A stretch of 64,000 nucleotides of DNA from Verticillium longisporum. Lineage: Eukaryota > Ascomycota > Sordariomycetes > Glomerellales > Plectosphaerellaceae. The stretch covers positions 5,456,001 through 5,520,000 of the forward strand of contig JAETXT010000004.1 of the NCBI GenBank assembly GCA_019188255.1, given 5' to 3'. A program made the position numbers and the translations under genes. Position 1 is the stretch's first letter. Each line of letters opens with the position of its first letter. The notes under the pieces were generated by a model. That model saw only the letters and a program-made list of their open reading frames with translations. It had not been told where the DNA came from and searched no databases. Below are positions 19,985-30,055 of the stretch, one piece after another.

Positions 19985-21734
19985 TGTGGTGGTCGCAAAG
20001 TGTGTTGATGGACTCGCGACAGCGAAAAGTACTAGCTAGCAGTAAGCGCTGATGAACAATGGTGAGAGGGAAGGGTGGGGTCTATGTACGTCTTGCTCAG
20101 GTTCGTCCCATCCCCCTACCCCTCGGTTTGCAGAACGCAGCAAACTGTATTCAAATACCTGGGACGTGGTTAAGCAATGAAAGAACGAGACCCAAAACTC
20201 CAAAGGTAGTCAGTACCTACCTGGAATGAGCGGCACCGGCGTTATCGCTGGCCGCTCACTCAAAATGCAGGTGGCTTAGTGTACCGGTACGGAGGCGGTT
20301 CAAACAGCCAATTAAACATCGGTGTCCTCCTGGGTCCCTCGGATCGGACAATCGGAAGCCCTCTAATTGGTTTCTGGCGGCCTGGAAGCTGAGATGCGGT
20401 TTGCCAAAAACAAATTTCACCATCATGGAGGGGGTCTACTTGATCGGACATATGACTGGTTGGCAACGAAACCTCACTTTGCACGACGGATATGATTGGC
20501 TCAAGCGTGCCACCCTGCAGGAAAGGGGTTGAAATCAGAACAACCGCCGTTAGAAGTTGCCCTGAACGGTCGGTAACGGCTCTTCATTTATCCGACGAAC
20601 CGTTTACTTGTCGCATCTTTGTGGGTGGCATCCACCGACCCATGAACAACGATGGGTGACCCGAGAACTGAGCTTTATAAGCCGGATTAGTAGTTGGGTC
20701 GGTGACGACCAGCGAATACCTGGTGTTGTATGTCTTTTGCCCTTCATTTTGTTTTCTCATCCCTGATTAGCCAGTCGATGTTTAAGCCCTCTACTTTAAT
20801 AGTTCATGCTGTGAACTGAGTTTAGGCACTTTGAGGCAGGACTGAGGCACTCCTAGGTGAGTGTTGTTGATGCTTCTCAATATGCGAAGATAAATCTCTA
20901 TCGTGCCGAACCTACCTCTGTCGCACGAAAACTTCGCATTGTGGTCACAATCAGTTGTTGCGCAGTCCACTATACGAGGAGCTTGGTTTGAGCCTCGTCT
21001 GTAGTAGCGTTCGGCCACTGACGTTGTTCGTGCGGATTACCGGAGCGATATATTGTTCGTCCTGACCGCATTTCTCGCTCTCAGCCAATAGTCTCAGACC
21101 CGGTCCTGTTGTCTTCTGACCTTCCTCGTTCTTCTTGTCATCTTTCGGCCGGTTTTCTTTGTCTCTATCACCCCAAAAGCACTCGATAAGAAAAACCGTG
21201 AACATAGGAGTTCCTCCTATTTCATATCCTATAAAGGTAGGCTGCCAAAACTAGCACTCTGTATGAAATTCCGTGTAAAAATCCCATATTGGGTGCTTGC
21301 AGAGGCGTTCTATCTGACCATCAGGTTGAGTTGTCGTCAGGGTTACGAACTGACCTCAGAAAGGCTCGGTGGCAGCCCGTCAGCCAAAGTTATTCAATTG
21401 AACCAAAAAAGACATATATAGGGTCAACGCACGAATTTGATTGAGCTGCATGCATACAAGTTGTCACGAGGCGCCTGCGGCGCCAAGGAACGGGAGGGCT
21501 TCGAACCACGAGAGCTTATACTGATGGATGGAAGCGGATCATGGCCTTTCCGATAACCAGGTATCAAAAGTTCAGGGGTTTAAAAGACATTATTCTGGGA
21601 AGACAATTGCAGAATGAACCTTGATCTCCATGACAAAAGGTCAAGGGCGCTGAGCTGTAGCCAGAATATTTCTCGATGATCACCTTCTGGCCCCTAAACA
21701 CAGCAGTAGTCTTACACTGAAATGATTGAACTTG
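19985..21734. other. Intergenic, 1.75 kb
   Basis: Contains only short frames without recognisable domains. The longest is at 20951-21205 on the minus strand, Lys/Glu-rich and probably chance. A perfect GGCGCC-TGC-GGCGCC-like palindrome lies near 21470-21483. The SUR7-like promoter should be at its left end. Confidence 0.4.
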
Positions 21735-23275
21735 TCAACAGAAGGTACCCCGCGTTTGCCATGATTTCTCAGCTCCTGGGATGGCCCATTTCCTCATCCA
21801 CTCTGTTTCCAACACCTGCTGAACAGTCATGCGATCGCAAGGACAAAACTTCAGCATGCCCTTGATCATCTCAAAGATGGCTTCCCTTTCGTCATCAGCA
21901 ATCATCTCCATACCACCCTCTCTCCGCGGTTGCTGTATACTGTCTTCAAACCGTTGTTCGAATGTCCATACCTCTCTACCTGGCTTTGGTTTTCCATTCC
22001 CACCAAACGACTCTGTCTTCGTTTTGGCTTGCCACTTCTCCCACCACTCATCTGGCATAGGCCCCAGGGCATCAATTTGAGCTGCGGCAGCGCTCTCTGG
22101 CCCAAACAACCATGCACCAAGAAACGGTTTCACGCCGAGGATTGCCCATATCATGCAGCCAAGGCTCCAAACGTCCGATGCGAAGGTCAATGGCTTTGTA
22201 GGTTCAAACCTAGCCTCGGGTGGTCTGATTTCGAGAGGGGTATACGACTTGAATCTCGATTCCTCGTCTGGGCAAAAAGCTGTTCCAAAGTCGGTGAGGA
22301 AGAGTTTCGATCCACCGAGCGAAATCTCATTACTTGGCTTTCCCATCCAAATCGGAGCATACACGTGTGAAGGGACACCCGGCAATGAGAGTGGCTGATC
22401 CTCTTCCGACACAACAGGCTCGGGCTCTGGCATATCATACTGATCGTAGAGCTGCTGGACTGTCAAGTCATCTATCCCTGCCGGTAGTTGAAGGAGGAGG
22501 TTTCCAAAGTGAAGATCTAGAGAAGGTCAGCACGAAGCTTTTTCATGCGGCACGGCCAGTTGGATCACTCACCTCCATGAACAAAGCCCACGCTGTGCAT
22601 ATATGCCACAGCCATGGCGAGTTGTGCAGCAAGAGACCTGGCAACATTGGTCTGGAATGGTTCGTGGTCGCTAGCCGCTATCGCATCGGCAAGACTGCAC
22701 ATGGCTGGTACGGTGACGAAGCAGGGATGAGTTCCATTTGGCCCATGAACGTTAAAGCGATCGAGTACGGGTGGAATCAGGGCTCTACCGAGGCTCTTCT
22801 CTCCAGCAGGATGGTCGGCAAGGCGGTTTAGTATGTCGATCTCCTTGTGGTTGGATGAAGCGGTGCCGACTTTAATGGCGACGTACTTGGAAAGCTGTTC
22901 ATCCCTGGCTAACCAAATAGTTGAGTAGCTCCCATATCCCAACTTGTGCACGATTCTGTACCGCTTGTGAAGGTAGTCTCCCGTTTGGAGAGGATGGTAT
23001 CCACCTTTCTCGTAACAGTCGAGACTTTCAACGTCGTCAATGTGTTTGTAGCGAGGGCGATTTGTTGACATTGTTGCCAATTGCAATCCGCGATGCAGGG
23101 AAACAATTTGGGCGCGACAGCATGGCAGCTGTGAAAGAAACCGCTTTGCCAGAATAGAATAGCGTGAGTATCTCATTTCCGCGCGTGAAAAAGATGTGGT
23201 GAAGGTCGGCAGGGGAATCGCGGAACGAAGCTGTGCTTCTCGCGGGTTCGCGTTGTAGGGTGCTGCAAGGGACAC
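21735..23275 (-). CDS. SRPK-type serine/threonine protein kinase
   Basis: Exons 23275-22573 and 22516-21735 with a 56-nt intron that splits the catalytic loop; joined, 494 residues. Kinase landmarks in order: glycine loop KLGYGSYSTIWLARD, VAIKVGT (catalytic Lys), VAYMHSVGFVHGDLHFGN (catalytic Asp and Asn, HGD instead of HRD), LTDFGTAF (DFG), RPPEARF, FASDVWSLGCMIWAI and a C-lobe end with CPCDRMTVQQVLETEWM. The insert between the catalytic loop and DFG, and the N-terminal SLDCYEKGGYHPLQTGD preceding the kinase core, are typical of fungal SRPK-like kinases, which phosphorylate SR-type proteins or have lost that role. All catalytic residues are present. The start may be the ATG at 23275, 23176 or 23074; only the part from YKHIDDVES onwards is clearly conserved. 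Confidence 0.85.
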
Positions 23276-23412
23276 CGACCTTCAGCCGCCAGCGGAACTC
23301 CCAGCGGGACCACCCTTGATGAAGTGGCCAGTGACCGATTCAATTCCTGCCAATCTTGGGCGACTCCACAATAGTTGGTCACTCCAAACAAGCCCGCCTG
23401 GAAGATGAGAAC

Positions 23413-24072
23413 CTTTGCCCCAGCGCTGCCGTCAATTCAATCAATTCAAATATTAGGGGTAGAATTGACTATTTAATGTATTTCGGACTATAGATTTGAC
23501 TATTTAGATTAATTAACTGGATTTAATACGGTTTAAATCAGTAAATGAAGCTATCGCTAACTAGATAATACGCATAGAAACAGCTACGGCTCTAGGGGGC
23601 TAGGTCTAGAGTCGGGTCTCAGGGACCAGGCAGGCGTTACGCTAGCAATACTTAATAGAAGCTATATAGCTATTCTATAGGTATAAGATAGATGAATTCA
23701 GCTATCTAGGAAGGTAAGCTACGTAGGCTTAAGGGAGTAGAAGTAGGTTATATGCCTATAGGCAGGTTACGTGCCTATAGGCAGGTCACGTGCCTACAGG
23801 TCAGGTCACGTGCTAGGCCACAGGCGGCCATAAGGCAGGGCTATAGGGCAGGCTACTCTATTCCGTAATAATGTATAACTCTATTTTTTTAGTTATATAA
23901 TATACTGGAATATAGAAATCCCGAGATTTATATATAACTTAATAGTATTTAAATAGTTAATTAATTCGAATAGGGTAATTTGATTATTTAAATCGTGAAA
24001 TAGGTATGACTTGATTGGTTGTTTGCCTGTTTGAATTGATAGGATTAAATTGACGGCAGCGCTGCTTTGCCC
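23413..24072. mobile_element. hAT-type MITE with 8-bp target site duplication
   Basis: The element is 23421-24064 (644 bp). Its ends are inverted copies of CAGCGCTGCCGTCAATT, with an imperfect second match further in (ATCAATTCAAA). It is flanked by the direct 8-bp repeat CTTTGCCC at 23413-23420 and 24065-24072. Eight-bp duplications and CAG-type termini are characteristic of the hAT superfamily. The inside is AT-rich, full of stops in all frames and has no transposase, so it is non-autonomous. The AT-richness is consistent with RIP. It inserted about 140 bp upstream of the SRPK-like kinase start. Confidence 0.9.
23745..23819. repeat. Four imperfect 19-20 bp tandem units inside the MITE
   Basis: Units begin AGGTTATATGCCTATAGGC, AGGTTACGTGCCTATAGGC, AGGTCACGTGCCTACAGG and AGGTCACGTGCTAGGCC. 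Such internal arrays can serve as transposase-binding subterminal repeats; here that is inference. Confidence 0.8.
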
Positions 24073-24240
24073 ATTCCCCGCCCTATCATTATGAGTGAGT
24101 ACCGGGCAATATGGGACCGTAGTCGTTTGAAAAGGACTAGAATTGATTGCTAATGGCTAATGGACATATCGTCACGAATGCGCATCATATGGGTTGCGCC
24201 CAGAGCCACGAGTGACATGGCCTCGAAAGGTAAATGAAGA

Positions 24241-24622
24241 GTGTTGGAAACCATGGCACGCGACGTTAAAACACAAAAAGAGAGACCAACTCGGAAACCA
24301 TCATCGTCAGGTCTCGTATTCACGATAACATTGCTTCTTTTCTACTGCCTAATTGCCAAATACGTCCGGTTCTACAACCAACATCGTCAAGTACTACTTG
24401 CACAAGAGAACCGCGCAGAAACGGGGGAATATATGCGAAAGCTCGTCGCCTTAGCTCATCAGATAGCGCGAGCAAAGAAGCTTAATCCTCGAGCAGTCTT
24501 CATTCGGTATGGGTTATCCTTGCCACGAAAATCAGAGCGGGTCTCCAGGTCGAAGCATTTTGCTAATCGGACGAACCAGCTCCGGCCTGCACGACACGAC
24601 TTCCATCAATGGCGTCTACTAA
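24241..24622 (+). CDS. Hypothetical single-pass membrane protein, possibly cut short
   Basis: Exon 24241-24506, intron 24507-24579 (73 nt, GTATGG donor, TTGCTAAT branch point, CCAG acceptor), second exon 24580-24622 ending in TAA; 102 residues. Residues about 25-43 are a membrane helix (GLVFTITLLLFYCLIAKYV) after a basic N terminus, followed by a charged helical part (RQVLLAQENRAETGEYMRKL). After the TAA the same frame stays open to 24798 and reads protein-like, charged sequence (ITLCYKDEENVRKGTHVACH, then GEKLDKTKKKNKQ). This suggests a nonsense mutation in a formerly longer gene. I recognise no family. An ATG at 24253 would also serve as start. Confidence 0.35.
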
Positions 24623-24897
24623 AAGGATCCAAAAGGCGCGCACATTACACTATGCTACAAGGACGAGGAGAATGTGCGGAAGGGAACCCACGTGGCCTGT
24701 CATGGCTATGTAAAGGACGAGGAGACCATGGAGTTCAAAGAAGCAACAGATCGAGGGGAGAAGCTTGACAAGACTAAGAAGAAGAACAAGCAGCCAGTCT
24801 AGCCAGCCTCGGAAGAGTTTTGGGCTGCTCCAGATCATACTTACGCTCCTGTGGTCTCAAGCCCCCAGACTAGCCCCTGAGCCACCCCTGTTCGCAA

Positions 24898-25362
24898 GTG
24901 CCTCCTGACATAGAGATCGCAAAGGTTCGCGAGCAATTCTCCCCCCAGCTCTCTGCTCCCGTCATCGCCCTGGCTGGAGTATGCATCGCATCTTTCGATA
25001 CGGAGACCGTCGTCATTGGGAGAGACTCCGGGGAGACCCCCCTTCCATCTGACGAGGGAAAGCAGGCCCGAGTGGAGATCCGGGCCATTGTCGATGAGGA
25101 TTGGAGTGTCTTTGGCGATGAGGGCGGCCTCAACCCGGGGCATGTACGTCTTTTGTTCGTCTACGCTCTCGAGACTTTCGATGAAGACGAGTCACAATGG
25201 GTTGTGGACCAATTGAAGAAGATCAAGAATCGTACGTGTAGGAGCAACCTTCTCGCATCGTTTCTTGAGGCCCACGGGGAAGCACAAAGAGCACAGAGCA
25301 GGAGGGTCACCATGAAGTATTTCTGCTATCAGACCTTTGGCGTTCCCTTGCCATTCCTGTAG
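24898..25362 (+). pseudogene. C-terminal relic of a fungal transcription factor
   Basis: An open stretch of about 155 codons without a usable ATG start. Its end (LFVYALETFDEDESQWVVDQ, then LKKIKNRTCRSNLLASF, RRVTMKYFCYQTFGVPLPF) resembles the extreme C terminus of Fungal_trans_2-type regulators, which commonly finish with an [acidic]-W-x-V-x-[EQ]-L-K-I-K-N stretch and a Y-F-x-x-x-F-G-V-P-P-F-L-like end. The frame is closed by a stop just upstream (near 24871), and no Zn cluster or start is visible in the preceding kilobase. It is either the last exon of an unrecognised gene or a remnant; the MITE and decayed neighbour favour remnant. Confidence 0.45.
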
Positions 25363-27020
25363 TAGAAAGTCGAGGAAGAACTGACTGGCATGCGACGCGC
25401 CTATTCAAACGTTTCCGAGGCTTTGTGATTTTGAGAATGCATGTCCACGATGTCGAGAACCCTGCTCAAAGCCCATCATTACATGATACAAGAACAAGGC
25501 GGGACGAACCATGGAGACCAGGTGATGGGGACTTGCCATTGGGTCAAATGAGTAAAGCAGGAGGGCATGGGAAACGATTTCCATGTGTACATCTCAACCG
25601 CGACAGTAACTTGCATGTTGAATTCTGTCGCGTAAAGGGTTCCAACATTTGTTAGCCCTCAGCACTCTCTACAGAACCCAAGACTTCACTTTCGATCTTG
25701 GGCCGATATCTCAGATCTACAATATGTGTCAACCATCTTCCCCTTACAGATATGGCTTATGTTGACGTCTTGGCGATCTCATGAAGCCAGAATGCTGCGG
25801 TCCTGTGTTACAGCACAAGGCAGGTCAGACTAAGTGGTTGCGGAGAAGAACTCGAAATGTCGGTCAGGATAGCCGAGCAAGATGGTGTTTACGGTCCCCT
25901 TGGCATTTCCGAAGGAGCCACGAAGTGTAACTGTCACGTTATGTATTTGTTGATTCCCACGAGTATGTAGCATACTGAAGCCGATCCCATGGACTGTAAG
26001 GTTGTGGGTAGCATTGTGCGCATCGTCATTGTGTTGCTTGAGGCGGGTGATCAATTTGTGATGCACGCTCGGCGGCTTCGGGCTGCCTTTTTCCATGTGG
26101 TTTGTGGCGGAGCCTGTGATCTGTTCCCAGTGAAAGAACGAAGCTGAGAACATGCCCGTACAACGGCCTGGTAGGCTCCAGTCGGTTGTACACTTTCGTC
26201 AGCCCTGTCGGGGTACCGCTGTTAAGGGGTACGGCGCTGGACAGCCTCGGGCCGTCCATCAATGCAATTCGGCAAATGCCAGCGCACGCTCGGCAGATTC
26301 AGACGCCGCGCCCCAGGCGCGAGGCAACCAGAGGCTACGCCCTGCCAAAGACACCTTGACACCCAATTGACACCCAATTGACACCCAAGACACGCACCTG
26401 ACTGACACGCGATTGACATGGCCTTGACATGGCATTGACATGACATGGACATGACATTCGGAATGATCCATCTCGACATTGCAACCATCCCATCGAAAAG
26501 ACACTCTTGACATCTTGTCATTCTGCGACACAGTCAGCATTGTGACATGGGCCTGTTCTGATTGGCATCTCGGACGCTTTAACATTGGAAATTACCATTC
26601 CGCACCATCCACCCGACATTCATCCATACTCCCTACCTTCAGGATAACGGCTACGAATTTCCGCGTCCCAACGGTTTGGCCCCCCCTCCGAATACCGGGC
26701 GACGGATTTCGATAGATACCGCCCCTATATCCCAAGGTTGACCGACTCGCGGACAAAGATCCCGTGTCAGATTGCGTTGCCACCGCCTCCAAAAACTCAC
26801 ACGCGCCTCCAGAGTGCTCGAGCTTTCTCCGCCTGCAAACCTAAAGCCTCCCTATATCATCCTCACCGTTTGATCCAGTCCATCTCTCTTTCATAATCTT
26901 GGAAGAAAAAAAAACAAAACGGCAAACGATTTTGCATTCTGGATTCCTGAACTACGGACACGCCCCTCTCCATCAACGACACAGATTGTAACCGCTTTCC
27001 AGCGGCCTGACTCAATAACC
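25363..27020. other. Intergenic, 1.65 kb, upstream of casein kinase I
   Basis: No recognisable gene. A minus-strand frame at 25830-26153 (107 codons, THNLTVHGIGFSMLHTRG) looks mildly protein-like but matches nothing I know. The right part (26800-27020) is pyrimidine-rich with an A-rich tract at 26906-26920 and should contain the casein kinase promoter and leader. Confidence 0.4.
26355..26458. repeat. Degenerate GACA-based tandem repeat
   Basis: About 100 bases made of irregular 9-13 bp units such as TTGACACCCAA (three in a row) and TTGACATGGC/TGACATGACATGG. It is a local minisatellite with drifted units. Confidence 0.8.
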
Positions 27021-28357
27021 ATGGTACGTCCATCGCCCACTACTACCCCAAATTACGACAAAGCCCCGCATGGTGATGCGCAGGGCTCACGGCGTCGGCA
27101 ACGAAAGACAAAGGCACACCTCACGCGGCGCTCTGTTCCCCCCATCAACACGACGACGACGACGACCAGTCCAGAGAAGCCGACTCGCATCGCACCCGCC
27201 GCCGTCGCCGCCGCCTGCTGCTCCATCCCATGACGACCGCTAACATGACCGCGCCCCAGGACCTCCGCGTCGGCAACAAATATCGCATCGGCCGCAAGAT
27301 CGGCTCCGGCTCCTTCGGCGACGTCTACCTCGGCACGAACACCAGCGCGGGCGAGGAGACCGCCACCAAGCTCGAGAGCGGCCAGGCTACACCCCCGCAG
27401 CGCGAGTACGAGGCCAGGGACTACAAGTCGCCCGCCGGCGGCGTCGGCATCCCGTTTGTGCGGTACTTTGGCGTCGAGAGCGACTACAATGCCATGGTCT
27501 ACGACCTGCTGGGCCCGAGCCTCGAGGACCTCTTCAACTTTTGCAACCGCAAGTTCTCGCTCAAGACGGTGCTGCTGCTCGCCGACCAGCTGCTGTCGCG
27601 TATCGAGTACGTGCACGCCAAGTCATTCCTCCACCGCGACATCAAGCCGGATAACTTCCTCATGGGCATCGGGAAGCGCGGGAACCAGGTGAACGCTATT
27701 GATTTCGGCCTGGCGAAGAAATACCGAGATCCGAAGACGCATTTCCATATCCCCTATCGGGAGAACAAGAACCTGACCGGCACCGCGCGCTACGCGTCCA
27801 TCAATACACACCTCGGCGTCGGTACGTTGTACACCACCTCGCACTCTTCCCAAACCCTTTCCCTCTATTCTACCACAAGGCAGCAAGCAGCCTACTTTCT
27901 CTATATACCCCCTCCCTCTCCTCAGAGCCGCCCAGCTAACGTCCCTCCGCGTACAGAACAAGCCCGCCGCGATGACATGGAATCCCTCGGCTACGTGCTC
28001 CTCTACTTCAGCCGCGGCTCGCTCCCCTGGCAAGGCCTCAAGGCGGCGACGAAGAAGCAGAAATACGACCGCATCATGGAGAAGAAGATGACGACGCCGA
28101 CCGAGATTCTCTGCCGCGGCCTGCCGCACGAGTTCGCCATCTACCTCAACTACACGCGCTCGCTGCGCTTCGACGACAAGCCCGACTACAGCTACCTGCG
28201 CAAGCTGTCCCGCGACCTCTTCGTCCGCGAGGGCTTCCAGTACGACTACGTCTTCGACTGGACCGTCTACAAGTACCAGAAGAACACGCAGGCGGCCCAG
28301 GCCATTGCCGAGGCGGCCAAGGACACCACCACCACCGCCGCCGCCACCAAGCCTTGA
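27021..28357 (+). CDS. Casein kinase I, diverged copy
   Basis: Exons 27021-27023 (ATG only), 27260-27821 and 27957-28357; 321 residues. The start was chosen because ATG is directly followed by GTACGT, and splicing to the CCCCAG acceptor (GCTAAC branch point) gives [20 protein letters not shown], the usual N terminus of fungal CK1. Landmarks: [18 protein letters not shown] (catalytic Lys), [61 protein letters not shown]1 is a constitutive Ser/Thr kinase in clock, repair, trafficking and Wnt-like pathways. Several usually invariant positions differ, for example [19 protein letters not shown] and [10 protein letters not shown], suggesting a paralogue rather than the main gene. The C-terminal tail is short. 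The second intron (135 nt) is stop-free and in frame. If the upstream splice is wrong, translation could begin at 27230. Confidence 0.85.
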
Positions 28358-30055
28358 TTTGACTCCCTCTCTCTCTCTCCCTGCGGACATGTCAAGGTTT
28401 GTTTATTTTTCCGTCTTTTCTTTTCGAAAGGATTTCATTTCGGGGAATGATCTGTCTGCCTCGAAACTCTCTCTGTTACACCCCCCCCCACCCCACGGGA
28501 CACATGATGGCGGTAGGCCGTCAGGAGTCTGTTGTCTGGTGGGGTGGGCTTTTGGGAGAGACATGAGCATTCGACCCGAGGTGCGAGCGGGCCCAGGACT
28601 TGCTGGAGGTTCAGAGAGGAACCAACGTCCTGTGCACGTTCTGTTTCCTGTTGAGGAGGGCCCTGACCTGACAACAAGCGAACTCCCTTTCTTCCGGGGA
28701 AGACGCAACGCTGCTTGTTTCTGCCGTCGTGTTCTTGCACGTGCGGCGCGCAGGGGTCTGTGGGCGAAAGCGGTTCTGACCTGTCAGTGCCGAGCCGTCT
28801 TGTCGAGCAGATCGCTGCCTGCACTGCTGTGCGTCGGGGTCCATTACAGGCACGAGGGATCTTGCAATGAAAGCAGAGCAAGGAAGCGAAGAGAGCAGGC
28901 AGGAACGACATTGGGCGTTGCAGTCAGGTTTGGTTGGTGGGAACAAATTGAGACACAAAGATTGGATGACAGGATCAAGATTGGGAAACAAAGATTCATC
29001 AGACATCACTCACTCCAAAGGACAATCAGTAATATGGTATCATAGTATATTCTCCCCGGCCAATCCATGCCTCAGTAGGCAATGGGCGCTGTTGGAGACC
29101 AAATCAAACGGATCCATCATCTGATGAATCGGGCTGCCGTAGCTAAGCCGAGTCCAATCCGCAACGCCCTGGTCAAACGTGACCTTGATCCCCGTCGCTA
29201 TGAAAGAGCGAGGCCAAACCAAAACCAAAATCAACGAACGAGTCAACGCTTCAATCTCAAGACTCGTGTGCAACTTTTCTGTCCCTCCCTTGCCCAATGT
29301 TGTCGGCTATCGTCCGCGGCTTCCGACCGTCAAGCCAATCGACATCTTCCCAGGTCTCGCGGCGCAAATGGCACGAGACGAGAGCATGAGTCGAAGGGTT
29401 GCTGAGCTGTTTGCCAGAACAGAAAACCGACCACCCTGGGTTCCGGTTGGTTGCAGTGTATGTGCGGACGGGTCATGCCCTTTCCAATATCCATCCATCT
29501 CCTTTCCTTCCGTACCTATACTCCGCCATGTATTGGAGTATCCTCCTGACCAAACCACCCGTTTTGAAAAGTGGCCGCCGGAGCTAAAGACCAAAGTGGA
29601 GAGTTCCAATGACACGCAATGCGCCTTTGGCTCAAAGAAGAAATAAAAAAAAGACCATGCCAAATTATGCATTAGTACGTAACGCCCCTGATATGCTCTG
29701 CTCTCGGCTCGGAGACCAAACAGCCAGCGCTGTTTGTTGTTGCGCGACCGTTGAAGGCAAGCGTTGCTGAGAAGGAACAGTGCAATGTCCCGTCATGTCG
29801 ACGACGACCCCATTGAGCGAGGAGGCGTTCAGGTCGGGACACTGCTGTTGCTCTTCTCTCGGTGTCAAGACACCGCCGCTGAAAGCGAGTTGAAAATGCC
29901 ATGGACGCCGATTTGCCGAAGGTCATGCCAAGTCCAGGTTAAGGGGCTTGGTGAGAAACATCGTGGGTTGGTAAAACAGTTGAGAAGCGCCAAGTGGCGG
30001 ATGTTGTGCCGACCATGTCGACAGTGGCCCATCGGCTCATCATCGATAAACGCCA
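28358..30055. other. Convergent intergenic, 1.7 kb
   Basis: Lies between the 3' ends of casein kinase I and the phosphatase subunit. No coding signal; presumably two 3' untranslated regions. A C run is at 28481-28493. Confidence 0.5.

Noticed and set aside
20951..21205. 84-codon Lys/Glu-rich minus-strand frame
   Set aside because: No domain, no splice partners and no neighbour support.
23745..23819. Possible CRISPR-like array
   Set aside because: Units are contiguous 19-20 bp tandem repeats with no spacers and lie inside a MITE in a eukaryotic genome.
27053..27616. Long minus-strand frame opposite casein kinase I
   Set aside because: It is the mirror of a GC-rich coding strand with strong third-position bias; its Ala/Val/Glu-rich composition is typical of antisense shadows.
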